From NCBI RefSeq assembly GCF_037026685.1, contig NZ_JBANET010000005.1, positions 186,001 to 250,000 on the forward strand: a stretch of DNA of 64,000 bases, given 5' to 3'. This document shows positions 50,706 to 60,845 of the stretch, piece by piece (the first letter of the stretch is position 1; each line of letters opens with the position of its first letter). Position numbers and translations under genes: made by a program. The notes below the pieces were generated by a model that searched no databases, had not been told where the DNA came from, and worked only from the letters and a program-made list of their open reading frames with translations. Origin of the DNA: Orrella sp037026685 (GTDB lineage: Bacteria > Pseudomonadota > Gammaproteobacteria > Burkholderiales > Burkholderiaceae_B).

Positions 50706-52274
50706 ATGCGTCGTCCCCTGTTCTCGAGTACGTGCTCGGCCGCGGTACTGGCCGGCGCCTTCGGCCTGGCCGTGGTCTTCGCCGCGCAGGCCCAGCCCCA
50801 GCACAGCCTGAGGCTGGTGTCCGAAACGCCCGTGTCCGGGCAGGGGGGCGCCCAGCCGCTGCAGCATTACGCCACGGTGGCGCCCATGTCGGGCCAGGAG
50901 CTGCGCGAGACGGCGGTCGATGCCTATGTCTATGCCTATCCCCTGGTGCTGCAGGAGGTCACGCGCCGCATCGCCACCAGCGCCGCCGGCCCGGGCCGCG
51001 CGCCCATCAACCAGTGGGGCCATACCAACGCCTTCCCCAGCGCCGACACCCCGCACGCCGCCTGGCCCAGCCAGGACATGCTGTACTCGAACCTGTGGTT
51101 CGACCTGACGGCCGAGCCCCTGATCGTGCACCTGCCCGATGCGGGCGGGCGCTATTACTTCGCCCCGATCTTCGACGCCTGGTCCGACCAGTTCGCCGTG
51201 CGCGGGCCGCGCACCACCGGCGGCGGCGAGCAGGTCTTCGCCCTGGTGGGCCCGGAATGGCGGGGCGCGCTGCCCAACAACATCGAGATCGTGCGCAGCC
51301 CCACCGCCACCGGCTGGATGAGCGTGCGCGTGCAGGCCAACGGCGCGAAGGACATCGCCAACGTGGCGCAGTTCCAGTCCGGCCTGTCGGCCACCCCCAT
51401 GAGCCAGTCGCGCTATGCGGCCCCGCCCGCGCCGATGGGTCCGTCCGCCGCGGCCGGCGCCGGCCGTGCCTGGATGCCCACGCCGCTGGCGCAACAGCCG
51501 GCGGCGCAGCAGTCCCAGCAGCCCGTCTGGGATACCCAGACCCCGGCGGCCGAGCAGGTGGCGCGCATGGACGCCAACACTTTCTTTACCCTGTATGCCG
51601 AGTCGGCCCGCGTGAATCCGCCGCATGCCAACGACTATCCGATCCTGGACCGCCTGCGCCGCATCGGCCTGGACGCGCGCGGCGGCGTGCCCTTCGCCAA
51701 CCTGGATCCCGTGGTGCAGCGCGCCCTGGCCGAGGCAGCGCCGGCCGCAGGCGAACGCATCCGCGAGGCGCTTACCCGCGCCGGCACCGGCTACAACGGC
51801 TGGCGCACCGTGCTGCGCGGCATCGGCACCTATGGCACCGACTATACCCAGCGCGCGGCCATCGCCTATGCCGGCCTGGGCGCCAACACCATCGAGGACG
51901 CCATCTATCCGGTGGCGCTGATGGACGAGGAGGGCGAGCTGCTCGATGGCCGGCGCGACTACGTCATCCACTTCCGCAAGGACGAGCTGCCGCCGGTCAA
52001 TGCTTTCTGGTCGATCAACCTTTACGGCCCCAACCATGGCTATATTCCGAACCAGGCCAATCGCCATTCGCTGGGCAGCCGCGATCCGCTGACCTACAAC
52101 CCGGACGGCTCGCTCACCTTGTACGTCAGCCATGACGCCCCGCGCGAGAGCCGCCGGGCCAACTGGCTGCCGGCGCCCGAGTCGGGCCCGTTCTCGCTGA
52201 ACATGCGGCTGTACTGGCCCAAGGCCGACGCCCTGGACGGCAAGTGGGCGCCGCCCCTGGTGCGCAGGGACTGA
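50706..52274 (+). CDS. DUF1254/DUF1214 exported protein
   Basis: This 522-aa protein has a signal peptide (MRRPLFSSTCSAAVLAGAFG to AAQAQ). An N-terminal DUF1254 domain is recognised from ETAVDAYVYAYPLVLQEVTR, DMLYSNLWFDLTAEPLIVHL and YYFAPIFDAWSDQFAVRG. A C-terminal DUF1214 domain has LPPVNAFWSINLYGPNHGYI and GPFSLNMRLYWPK. Such proteins are widespread and of unknown function. A linker of about 70 residues rich in Ala, Pro and Gln lies between the domains. A clear terminator follows. Confidence 0.88.
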   Translation: MRRPLFSSTCSAAVLAGAFGLAVVFAAQAQPQHSLRLVSETPVSGQGGAQPLQHYATVAPMSGQELRETAVDAYVYAYPLVLQEVTRRIATSAAGPGRAPINQWGHTNAFPSADTPHAAWPSQDMLYSNLWFDLTAEPLIVHLPDAGGRYYFAPIFDAWSDQFAVRGPRTTGGGEQVFALVGPEWRGALPNNIEIVRSPTATGWMSVRVQANGAKDIANVAQFQSGLSATPMSQSRYAAPPAPMGPSAAAGAGRAWMPTPLAQQPAAQQSQQPVWDTQTPAAEQVARMDANTFFTLYAESARVNPPHANDYPILDRLRRIGLDARGGVPFANLDPVVQRALAEAAPAAGERIREALTRAGTGYNGWRTVLRGIGTYGTDYTQRAAIAYAGLGANTIEDAIYPVALMDEEGELLDGRRDYVIHFRKDELPPVNAFWSINLYGPNHGYIPNQANRHSLGSRDPLTYNPDGSLTLYVSHDAPRESRRANWLPAPESGPFSLNMRLYWPKADALDGKWAPPLVRRD

Positions 52275-52300
52275 GGCCGCCGCTTCGCAGGCGCAAACCC

Positions 52301-52325
52301 AAGCGGCCCGGCGGGCCGCTTTTTT
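52301..52325 (+). terminator. Rho-independent terminator after the DUF1254 gene
   Basis: GCGGCCC / GGGCCGC form a GC-rich stem with a 3-nt loop, followed by six T residues. It separates the DUF1254 gene from the ATP synthase operon. Confidence 0.88.
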
Positions 52326-52405
52326 GCCCCCGGGTGTTGCGCAAAAGTGACAGTCGCTTTCCTTTCCGGCGGCCTCTTGCGGTCCGGGTTAACACTTAGG
52401 CTTAT

Positions 52406-52435
52406 TTGCCCGTCAAAAACGTTTCACGCTATACT
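52406..52435 (+). promoter_or_regulatory. ATP synthase operon promoter
   Basis: TATACT (52430-52435) is a good -10. TTGCCC (52406-52411) is the matching -35 with an 18-nt spacer. It lies in a locally AT-rich stretch between the preceding terminator and atpI, where the atp promoter is expected. Confidence 0.65.
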
Positions 52436-52579
52436 CGTAGAGTTTGTCGCTTGCGGAAAAAGAACGTGGCTGGGCCAGAGCAGACGCCGAAGTACATGCC
52501 GGCTGCGCTGTCTGGATCCAGGCAGGGCGGGGCAGGCGGTAGCGAGACAAGCAGCAGTCCGGGGGATCCGGATCCAGGT

Positions 52580-53026
52580 ATGCAGTCAGGCTTGCTGGGC
52601 ACGACGCGTGCGCAAGGGCGCAGCGTGGTGCTGCAGCCGCACGAGCGCGCGGCGCTCAATGCCCGCGCGGGCCGTGGCCTGGTGGGCGCGCTGATTGCGC
52701 AAGGGGTGCTGGCGCTGGTTGCGGCCGGCGTTTCCTGGGCGATCGCCGGGACTGCGGCGGGCTTGTCGGCATTGGCGGGAGCGGGGGCATATTTCATTCC
52801 CAACACGCTTTTTGCCTTGCGGCTGCTGCTCGATGTCTACCGTCCGGGCGGGGCCCGCCCCTACGCGTTCCTGCTGGGCGAGATGCTTAAGATCGGCATG
52901 GCGGTCGTGCTGCTGTGGGTGACGGTCCGCGTGGGTGCGGACCGCATCGTGTGGCCGGCCCTGCTGGCCGGCCTGTTCAGTGCTATGAAGGGCTACGTGC
53001 TGCTATTGATGTTCCGCAGGTTGTAA
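52580..53026 (+). CDS. atpI: ATP synthase protein I
   Basis: AtpI assists assembly of the c-ring. From the ATG at 52580 it is 148 aa with four hydrophobic segments (LVGALIAQGVLALVAAGVSW, then LSALAGAGAYFIPNTLFALR, PYAFLLGEMLKIGMAVVLLW and PALLAGLFSAMKGYVLLLMF). That order is typical of AtpI. Earlier starts (ATG 52496 or GTG 52466) would add a glycine/serine-rich leader and cannot be excluded. It is the first gene of the ATP synthase operon. Confidence 0.85.
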   Translation: MQSGLLGTTRAQGRSVVLQPHERAALNARAGRGLVGALIAQGVLALVAAGVSWAIAGTAAGLSALAGAGAYFIPNTLFALRLLLDVYRPGGARPYAFLLGEMLKIGMAVVLLWVTVRVGADRIVWPALLAGLFSAMKGYVLLLMFRRL

Positions 53027-53091
53027 CAGACCGGCGGCAAAGTGTTCAACAAGACCGGGTGCCGCGCGGCCTGCGTGGCGACCGGCGTGGG

Positions 53092-53118
53092 TTCGGCTCA
53101 GTTTCGGCTCAGTTTCGG
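53092..53118 (+). repeat. 11-bp tandem repeat before atpB
   Basis: TTCGGCTCAGT occurs twice in tandem (53092-53102 and 53103-53113), with a partial third copy, in the atpI-atpB gap. It may have arisen by slippage; no function is obvious. Confidence 0.6.
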
Positions 53119-53131
53119 GGTAGGGAAGCAA

Positions 53132-54013
53132 ATGGCTGCTGCAAGCGACGTATCGCCTCAGTCCTATTACATACAGCACCATTTGGTGCACTTCAACAAT
53201 ATCGGCGAGAAGCAGGAATCGATCGCCCAGTTCAACGTCATCAACTACGACTCGATCTTCTGGTCGCTGGCCATGGGCCTGATCGTCGTGTTGTTCCTGT
53301 GGCGCGCCGCCCGCCGCGCCACCGCCGGCGTGCCGGGACGGATGCAGTCCTTCGTCGAGCTCGTCGTCGACATGGTCGAGACGCAGGCCCGCAGCATCGT
53401 TCCCAACGAGCAGTCGCGCCGCTTCGTCTCGCCCCTGGCCCTGACCGTGTTCCTGTGGATCATCCTGATGAACGCGCTGGACCTGGTGCCCGTGGACCTG
53501 CTGCCGCGCATCTACGCCTGGACCGGCCTGGGCGCCGAGTACGGCGATCCGCTCTATTACCACCGCATCCTGCCCACCGCCGACCTGAACGTGCCCATGG
53601 GCATGTCGCTGGGCGTGCTGCTGCTGATGTTCTACTACGGCATCAAGATCAAGCACCCGGGCGGCTTTGTCAAGGAACTGTTCACCGCCCCGTTTCATGC
53701 GCACGGCATCATGGCCGTGCTGCTGGCGCCCGCGAACTTCCTGCTGAACCTGGTCGAATACGGCGCCAAGTCGGTGTCGCTCGGCATGCGGCTGTTCGGC
53801 AACATGTTCGCAGGCGAACTCGTGTTCATGCTGGTTGCGCTCCTGGGAGGCGCCTGGACGGGCCTGAACGCGGCCAGCGTGGGGTTGGGCATCGGCCATA
53901 TCGTGGCCGGTTCCATCTGGGCGATCTTCCACATCATGATCGTCGTCCTGCAAGCGTTCATCTTCATGATGCTGACGCTGGTGTACATCGGGCAAGCGCA
54001 CGAGGGACACTGA
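53132..54013 (+). CDS. atpB: ATP synthase subunit a
   Basis: This Fo membrane subunit forms the proton half-channels. At 293 aa it has about six hydrophobic segments. The essential Arg is in SLGMRLFGNMFAGELVF (about 230), and a late IFHIMIVVLQAFIFMMLTLV TM segment follows. The ATG at 53132 gives the normal N-terminus; earlier starts would read through the tandem repeat upstream. Confidence 0.95.
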   Translation: MAAASDVSPQSYYIQHHLVHFNNIGEKQESIAQFNVINYDSIFWSLAMGLIVVLFLWRAARRATAGVPGRMQSFVELVVDMVETQARSIVPNEQSRRFVSPLALTVFLWIILMNALDLVPVDLLPRIYAWTGLGAEYGDPLYYHRILPTADLNVPMGMSLGVLLLMFYYGIKIKHPGGFVKELFTAPFHAHGIMAVLLAPANFLLNLVEYGAKSVSLGMRLFGNMFAGELVFMLVALLGGAWTGLNAASVGLGIGHIVAGSIWAIFHIMIVVLQAFIFMMLTLVYIGQAHEGH

Positions 54014-54059
54014 GTTAAACCCGCCGGTCCTGGCCGGCGGTAATCCAATCACCACCAAT

Positions 54060-54098
54060 CCTGTTTTCTGCTTTCAGATTTTTAACCAAGGAGTTGTC
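54060..54098 (+). promoter_or_regulatory. atpE translation-initiation region with U-rich enhancer
   Basis: The 30 nt before atpE are strikingly AT-rich (TTTTCTGCTTTCAGATTTTT pattern at 54063-54082), followed by AAGGAG (54088-54093) 5 nt before the ATG. E. coli atpE has a comparable U-rich translational enhancer that raises c-subunit output; this looks like the same design in a high-GC genome. Confidence 0.55.
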
Positions 54099-54338
54099 AT
54101 GACCAACGTCGCTTTCGTTGCTCTCGCTTGCGCTTTCATCATCGGCCTGGGCGCCATCGGCGCTTGCATCGGTATCGCCATCATGGGCGGCAAGTACCTG
54201 GAGGCTTCGGCCCGCCAACCCGAGCTGATGAACGCTCTGCAAACCAAGATGTTCCTGCTGGCCGGCCTGATCGACGCCGCCTTCCTGATCGGCGTGGGTA
54301 TCGCCATGCTGTTCGCTTTCGCCAACCCCTTCGTCTGA
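54099..54338 (+). CDS. atpE: ATP synthase subunit c
   Basis: This 79-aa proteolipid is the building block of the rotating c-ring. It has two transmembrane helices: the first has FIIGLGAIGACIGIAIMGGK, and the second LLAGLIDAAFLIGVGIAM with the proton-carrying Asp (about 60). The polar loop contains ARQPE. The product is needed in about ten copies, consistent with the enhanced translation-start region and the hairpins after the gene. Confidence 0.97.
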   Translation: MTNVAFVALACAFIIGLGAIGACIGIAIMGGKYLEASARQPELMNALQTKMFLLAGLIDAAFLIGVGIAMLFAFANPFV

Positions 54339-54392
54339 CCGGAACGGGTAAGCGCCCGCTGTCCATGCGGGACCAAGCAGCCGAAGCGGCAG

Positions 54393-54448
54393 GCCGGGCC
54401 TGCCGGCCCGGCAGAATCGAGTGCTTTGCGACGCATGCCGCGTCGCAA
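54393..54448 (+). other. Two strong hairpins between atpE and atpF
   Basis: GCCGGGC (54393-54399) pairs with GCCCGGC (54406-54412). TTGCGACGC (54426-54434) pairs with GCGTCGCAA (54440-54448). Neither has a T-run. They probably stabilise the atpE message or slow ribosomes before atpF. Confidence 0.5.
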
Positions 54449-54474
54449 GCGAAAGGTGTTATAGGGAAACGACC

Positions 54475-54945
54475 GTGAATCTGAACGCGACGATCTTCTT
54501 CCAGATGCTCGTGTTCTTCGTACTGGGTTGGTTCACGATGAAGTTCGTGTGGCCGCCCCTGACGAAGGCGATGGATGAACGCCGCCAGAAAATCGCCGAC
54601 GGCCTGGCCGCTGCCGAGAAAGGCAAGGCCGACCTGGCCCAGGCGCAGGCGCGCATCAGTCTCATCGAAGCATCGGCCAAGTCCGAGACGCACACCCGCA
54701 TCGCCGAGGCGGAAAAACAGGCCGCCCAGTTGATCGAGCAGGCCCGCCGCGAGGCCGAGGCCGAGCGCGCCCGCATCCAGGCGCAGGCCCGGCAGGACGC
54801 CGAGCAGGAAGTCCAGCGCGTGCGTGATTCGCTGCGCGAAGAAGTGGCTGCGCTGGCCGTCAAGGGCGCCGAGCAGATCCTCAAGCGCGAAATCGACGCG
54901 CGCGCGCACGCCGAGCTGCTGAACCAGCTCAAGGCCCAGCTCTAA
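54475..54945 (+). CDS. atpF: ATP synthase subunit b
   Basis: This peripheral-stalk subunit of 156 aa has one N-terminal membrane helix (NATIFFQMLVFFVLGWFTMK) and a long charged coiled coil rich in Ala, Glu, Arg and Gln, ending KREIDARAHAELLNQLKAQL. The GTG at 54475 gives the usual N-terminus; the codons before it have no family similarity. Confidence 0.95.
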   Translation: MNLNATIFFQMLVFFVLGWFTMKFVWPPLTKAMDERRQKIADGLAAAEKGKADLAQAQARISLIEASAKSETHTRIAEAEKQAAQLIEQARREAEAERARIQAQARQDAEQEVQRVRDSLREEVAALAVKGAEQILKREIDARAHAELLNQLKAQL

Positions 54946-54959
54946 ATTTCAGGAAAGCC

Positions 54960-55499
54960 ATGGCTGAACTTTCGACCGTCGCCAGACCTTATGCCGAGGC
55001 ACTGTTTGGTGCCGCACGTGACGATCGCGCGGGCCTGGCGGCCTGGAGCGAGCTGGTTGCGCAGATGGCGCAGGTGGCGGCCCACCCCGAGGTGGGCAGT
55101 GCCTTGTCCGATCCGCGCCTGTCCAGCGCCCAGCGCGCCGAGCTGTTCGCCGGCCTGCTGCGCGGCGAGCTGCCGCAGGCGGGGCGCAACTTCATCGTCC
55201 TGCTGGCCGAGAACGACCGCCTGCTGCTGCTGCCCGAGATCGCCCGGCAATTCGAGGCGCTGCGCAACCGCCACGAAGGCGTGGCCGTGGCCGAGATCAC
55301 CAGCGCCTTCGAGATGGACGACACGCAGGTCAAGGAACTGCTGGCCGGACTCGAAAAGAAATTCGGCACCAAGCTGACCGCCCAGGTCAAGGTCGACCCG
55401 TCGCTGATTGGCGGCGTGCGCGTGGCCGTGGGCGACCAGGTACTCGACACTTCCGTGCAGGCCCAATTGGCGCGCATGCGCGACACGCTGGCGGCTTAA
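54960..55499 (+). CDS. atpH: ATP synthase subunit delta
   Basis: Delta caps the F1 head and joins it to the b stalk. At 179 aa it has the N-terminal TVARPYAEALFGAARDD, and the C-terminal signature GGVRVAVGDQVLDTSVQAQL. It follows atpF by 14 nt. Confidence 0.96.
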   Translation: MAELSTVARPYAEALFGAARDDRAGLAAWSELVAQMAQVAAHPEVGSALSDPRLSSAQRAELFAGLLRGELPQAGRNFIVLLAENDRLLLLPEIARQFEALRNRHEGVAVAEITSAFEMDDTQVKELLAGLEKKFGTKLTAQVKVDPSLIGGVRVAVGDQVLDTSVQAQLARMRDTLAA

Positions 55500-55530
55500 G
55501 GCCAGATAACAGGATTCCAGGAGTCTGAAC

Positions 55531-57072
<1,542 letters not shown>

Positions 57073-57183
57073 GGTCATTGACCGCTAGGAGCGGGACAGG
57101 CGCGGCAAGGATGGCCGCCGCGCCGCCCGCCCAAGACACGAGCCGGCAGGGTCCGCCCGTGTAGCGTCTAAACAGGAAGCGCA

Positions 57184-58092
57184 ATGCCCGGAATCAAGGA
57201 AATCCGAACCAAGATCAAGAGCGTGCAAAACACGCGCAAGATCACCAAGGCGATGGAGATGGTGGCTGCATCCAAAATGCGCAAGGCGCAGGAACGGATG
57301 CGGGCCGGCCGCCCCTATGCCACCAAGGTGCGTGAGATCGCCACGCACCTGATGCAGGCCCATCCCGACTACAGCCATCCCTATCTGCAGCAGCCCGAGC
57401 AGCTGCGTTCGGTGGGCGTGGTCCTGGTCACGACCGACAAGGGCCTGTGCGGCGGCCTGAACACCAACATCTCGCGCCTGCTGCTGAACAAGCTCAAGGA
57501 GTTCGAGCAGCAGGGCGTCAAGGTCCAGACCACGGCGTTCGGCAACAAGGGCCTGAACCTGCTGACCCGCCTGCAGAGCAACCTGGTGTCGCAAGAGACG
57601 CAGCTGGGCGACGTGCCCAACCTCGAGCGCCTGCTGGGCGCGCTCAAGGTGCAGCTCGATGCCTTCCTGGAAGGCCGCATCGACGCGCTGTACATCGCCA
57701 CCAGCCGCTTCGTGAACACCATGCGCCAGGAGCCCGTGTTCCTGCGCCTGCTGCCGCTGCCCGACGGCCTGCAGGATCCCTTCCAGGCCGGCGCCGATGG
57801 CCAGGCCGAGCAGAGCGCGCCGCAAAGCAAGTATGGCTGGGACTACATCTACGAACCGGATGCCGCGACCGTCATCGACGACCTGCTGCAGCGCTACGTC
57901 GAGGGCCTGGTCTACCAGGCCGTGGCCGAGAACATGGCCTCCGAGCAGTCGGCCCGGATGGTGGCCATGAAGGCGGCCTCGGACAACGCCAAGAAAGTCA
58001 TCGGCGATCTGCAGCTGGTCTACAACAAGACCCGCCAGGCCGCCATTACCAAAGAAATCTCCGAAATCGTGGGGGGCGCTGCCGCCGTCTGA
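57184..58092 (+). CDS. atpG: ATP synthase subunit gamma
   Basis: Gamma is the rotating central shaft. At 302 aa it has MPGIKEIRTKIKSVQNTRKI then TKAMEMVAASKMRKAQERM at the N-terminus, the TTDKGLCGGLN strand and the C-terminal helix ARMVAMKAASDNAKKVIGDL with NKTRQAAITKEISEIVGGA. A 111-nt spacer separates it from atpA. Confidence 0.97.
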   Translation: MPGIKEIRTKIKSVQNTRKITKAMEMVAASKMRKAQERMRAGRPYATKVREIATHLMQAHPDYSHPYLQQPEQLRSVGVVLVTTDKGLCGGLNTNISRLLLNKLKEFEQQGVKVQTTAFGNKGLNLLTRLQSNLVSQETQLGDVPNLERLLGALKVQLDAFLEGRIDALYIATSRFVNTMRQEPVFLRLLPLPDGLQDPFQAGADGQAEQSAPQSKYGWDYIYEPDAATVIDDLLQRYVEGLVYQAVAENMASEQSARMVAMKAASDNAKKVIGDLQLVYNKTRQAAITKEISEIVGGAAAV

Positions 58093-58151
58093 CGCCCCGC
58101 GCCAGCCAGCCACAGCATTGCCTTCAGACAGTTATCAAGCAAGGAATCGAC

Positions 58152-59573
58152 ATGAGCATCGGAACCATCGTTCAGTGCATCGGCGCCGTGGTGGACATTC
58201 AGTTTCCCCGCGATCAGATGCCCAAGATCTACGCCGCCCTCACGCTGGCCGACGAGAGCTCGTCGTTCGCCGAAAAGGGCCTGACCTTCGAAGTGCAGCA
58301 GCAGCTGGGCGACGGCGTGGTGCGCACCATCGCCATGGGCTCGTCCGACGGCCTGCGCCGCGGCATGGCCGTCAAGGACACCGGCGCGCCCATCTCGGTG
58401 CCCGTGGGCACGGCCACGCTGGGCCGGATCATGGACGTGCTGGGCCGTCCCATCGACGAAGTCGGCCCCATCGAGACCGATGAGCGCCGCGCCATCCACC
58501 AGGACGCGCCGGCCTTCGACGAACTGTCGCCCTCGGTCGAACTGCTCGAGACCGGCATCAAGGTGATCGACCTGGTCTGCCCCTTCGCCAAGGGCGGCAA
58601 GGTGGGCCTGTTCGGCGGCGCCGGCGTGGGCAAGACCGTGAACATGCTCGAGCTGATCAACAACATCGCCAAGCAGCACAGCGGCCTGTCGGTGTTCGCC
58701 GGCGTGGGCGAGCGCACCCGCGAAGGCAACGACTTCTATCACGAGATGGCCGAGGCCGGCGTGATCAAGATGGACAACCTGTCCGAGTCCAAGGTGGCCA
58801 TGGTGTTCGGCCAGATGAACGAGCCGCCGGGCAACCGCCTGCGCGTGGCGCTCTCGGGCCTGACCATGGCCGAGAAGTTCCGCGACGAAGGCCGCGACAT
58901 CCTGTTCTTCGTGGACAACATCTACCGCTACACCCTGGCCGGCACCGAAGTGTCGGCGCTGCTGGGCCGCATGCCCTCGGCGGTGGGCTACCAGCCCACG
59001 CTGGCCGAGGAAATGGGCAAGCTGCAAGAGCGGATCACATCGACCAAGACCGGTTCGATCACCTCGATCCAGGCCGTGTACGTGCCGGCGGACGACCTGA
59101 CCGATCCGTCGCCCGCCACCACCTTCCTGCACCTGGACTCGACCGTGGTGCTTTCGCGCGACATCGCCGCGCTGGGTATCTACCCCGCCGTGGACCCGCT
59201 CGATTCCACCAGCCGCCAGCTCGACCCGCAGGTGGTGGGCGAAGAGCACTACGCCGTGGCCCGCCGCGTGCAGCAGACGCTGCAGCGCTACAAGGAACTG
59301 CGCGACATCATCGCGATCCTGGGCATGGACGAGCTCTCGCCGGAAGACAAGCAGGCCGTGGCCCGCGCGCGCAAGATCCAACGTTTCCTGTCGCAGCCCT
59401 TCCACGTGGCCGAGGTGTTCACCGGCGCGCCCGGCAAGTACGTGCCGCTGGCCGAGACCATCCGCGGCTTCAAGATGATCGTGGACGGCGAATGCGATGC
59501 GATCCCCGAGCAGGCCTTCTACATGGTCGGCACCATCGATGAAGCCTTCGAGAAGGCCAAGAAACTGCAATAA
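58152..59573 (+). CDS. atpD: ATP synthase subunit beta
   Basis: The catalytic beta subunit is 473 aa from the ATG at 58152. It has the P-loop GGAGVGKTVNMLEL (about 155), the catalytic Glu in GVGERTREGNDFYHEM, Walker B ILFFVDNIYRYTLAG and the DELSEED-like MDELSPEDK at about 390. The frame continues upstream in the shadow of atpG; the chosen ATG starts the family N-terminus (MSIGTIVQCIGAVVDIQFP). Confidence 0.98.
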   Translation: MSIGTIVQCIGAVVDIQFPRDQMPKIYAALTLADESSSFAEKGLTFEVQQQLGDGVVRTIAMGSSDGLRRGMAVKDTGAPISVPVGTATLGRIMDVLGRPIDEVGPIETDERRAIHQDAPAFDELSPSVELLETGIKVIDLVCPFAKGGKVGLFGGAGVGKTVNMLELINNIAKQHSGLSVFAGVGERTREGNDFYHEMAEAGVIKMDNLSESKVAMVFGQMNEPPGNRLRVALSGLTMAEKFRDEGRDILFFVDNIYRYTLAGTEVSALLGRMPSAVGYQPTLAEEMGKLQERITSTKTGSITSIQAVYVPADDLTDPSPATTFLHLDSTVVLSRDIAALGIYPAVDPLDSTSRQLDPQVVGEEHYAVARRVQQTLQRYKELRDIIAILGMDELSPEDKQAVARARKIQRFLSQPFHVAEVFTGAPGKYVPLAETIRGFKMIVDGECDAIPEQAFYMVGTIDEAFEKAKKLQ

Positions 59574-59582
59574 GGATTCCCT

Positions 59583-60011
59583 ATGGCTACCCTGCATGTA
59601 GACGTCGTCAGCGCGGAAGAATCGATCTTCGCCGGTGAGGCCAAGTTCGTGACGCTGCCTGGCGAGTCGGGCGAGCTGGGCATCCTGCCCGGCCACACGC
59701 CGCTCATCTCGCGCATCCGTCCCGGCACGGTCAAGATCGTGCGTCCGGACGACAGCGAGGAAAGCGTGTTCGTGGCCGGCGGCATCCTCGAGGTGCAGCC
59801 GGGCAGCGTCACGGTGCTGTCGGATACCGCCATCCGCGCGGCCGACCTGGACGAAGCCAAGGCCGTGGCCGCGCGCCAGCGCGCCGAAGAGGCGCTGCGC
59901 AACGCCACCGACAAGGCCACCATCGCCGCGGTCGAGGCCGAGCTGGCCATGCTGGCCGCGCAGACGCTGGCCGCCCGCAAGGCTTCGCAGGCGAACCGCT
60001 CGCATCACTGA
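59583..60011 (+). CDS. atpC: ATP synthase subunit epsilon
   Basis: Epsilon modulates ATPase activity and links gamma to the c-ring. At 142 aa it has the N-terminal beta-sandwich (TLHVDVVSAEESIFAGEAKF, LGILPGHTPLISRIRPGTVK) and a C-terminal helical pair rich in Ala. It ends the operon 42 nt before the terminator. Confidence 0.96.
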   Translation: MATLHVDVVSAEESIFAGEAKFVTLPGESGELGILPGHTPLISRIRPGTVKIVRPDDSEESVFVAGGILEVQPGSVTVLSDTAIRAADLDEAKAVAARQRAEEALRNATDKATIAAVEAELAMLAAQTLAARKASQANRSHH

Positions 60012-60053
60012 AATCGCTGAACGTCCTGTGCCGCCCGCCGGCTCCAGGCAAGA

Positions 60054-60083
60054 AACCCACCGGCATGCCGGTGGGTTTTTTGT
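60054..60083 (+). terminator. Bidirectional terminator after atpC
   Basis: AAACCCACCGGCA (60054-60066) and its complement TGCCGGTGGGTTT (60067-60079) form a perfect 26-nt palindrome, followed by TTTTGTTT. It can end atp transcription and, on the other strand, the racemase operon that converges from the right. Confidence 0.92.
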
Positions 60084-60107
60084 TTCAGGGGCGGCGGGCG
60101 CCGCTCG

Positions 60108-60845
60108 TCACGCTTGGGCAGCCGCCGTGCGGGCGCGCACGTAATGGTCGATCGCGGCCAGTGCCAGTGCGTCGATGGAGTCGGTCACGGGCACCGGCAA
60201 GGCCTGGCGCATGGCATGCGGCACCGCCAGCGGCAGTTCGGTGCAGCCCAGCACCACCGCCTGGGCGCCGCGCTGGGCCAGGCGTGCGATGCATTGGATG
60301 GCGGGGGCTTGGGCGTGCTCGAGCCGGTTGGATTTGACCGCCTGGATCGCCGGGATGCACAGGTCTTGCATTTCCTCGGGCGTGGGCAGCAGGCATTCGT
60401 AGCCCCGCCGGGCCAGGATGTCCTGGTAAAGGCCCAGCGCCAGCGTGGCGGCGGTGCCCATCAGGCCGATACGGCCGCTTGCCAGGCCCTGGCGCCGCAA
60501 GTCGTCGGCCGCCGCGTCGACGATGTGCAGAATGGGGGCCGACGAGGCCTGCTGCAGCGACTCGAACCACAGATGGGCCGTATTGCAGGGGATGGCGACG
60601 CATTGCACGCCGGCCGCATTGAGCTGGCGCAGGCCGGCCAGCATGCCGGGCAGCGGATCGGCGCCCTGTTGCAGCCGGGCGCTGCTGCGGTCCGGAATGC
60701 GCGGATCGTTGAGCAACAGGGTGGGGATGTGCTGCTGGTCCGTATCGGCGGGCGTCAGGGCGGCCAGGCGCAGCGCGAAGCTGGCGCCTGCCAGCGGGCC
60801 CATGCCGCCCAGCACGCCCAGAAAGCAGGGGCGCGGCGTATTCAT
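60108..60845 (-). CDS. Aspartate/glutamate racemase-family protein
   Basis: This 245-aa cofactor-independent racemase has the two catalytic Cys: AIPCNTAHLWFE (about 85) and VVLGCTELPLAV (about 197), plus GVLGGMGPLAG at the N-terminus. The ATG at 60845 was chosen; it overlaps the deacylase stop (ATGA). Together they suggest a pathway: the deacylase releases a free D-amino acid, which the racemase converts to the L form. Confidence 0.9.
   Translation of the reverse strand: MNTPRPCFLGVLGGMGPLAGASFALRLAALTPADTDQQHIPTLLLNDPRIPDRSSARLQQGADPLPGMLAGLRQLNAAGVQCVAIPCNTAHLWFESLQQASSAPILHIVDAAADDLRRQGLASGRIGLMGTAATLALGLYQDILARRGYECLLPTPEEMQDLCIPAIQAVKSNRLEHAQAPAIQCIARLAQRGAQAVVLGCTELPLAVPHAMRQALPVPVTDSIDALALAAIDHYVRARTAAAQA

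Noticed and set aside
52514..52578. GGATCCAGG repeated twice before atpI, resembling a cloning junction
   Set aside because: The repeats are short, sit in natural-looking leader sequence and no vector sequence is present.
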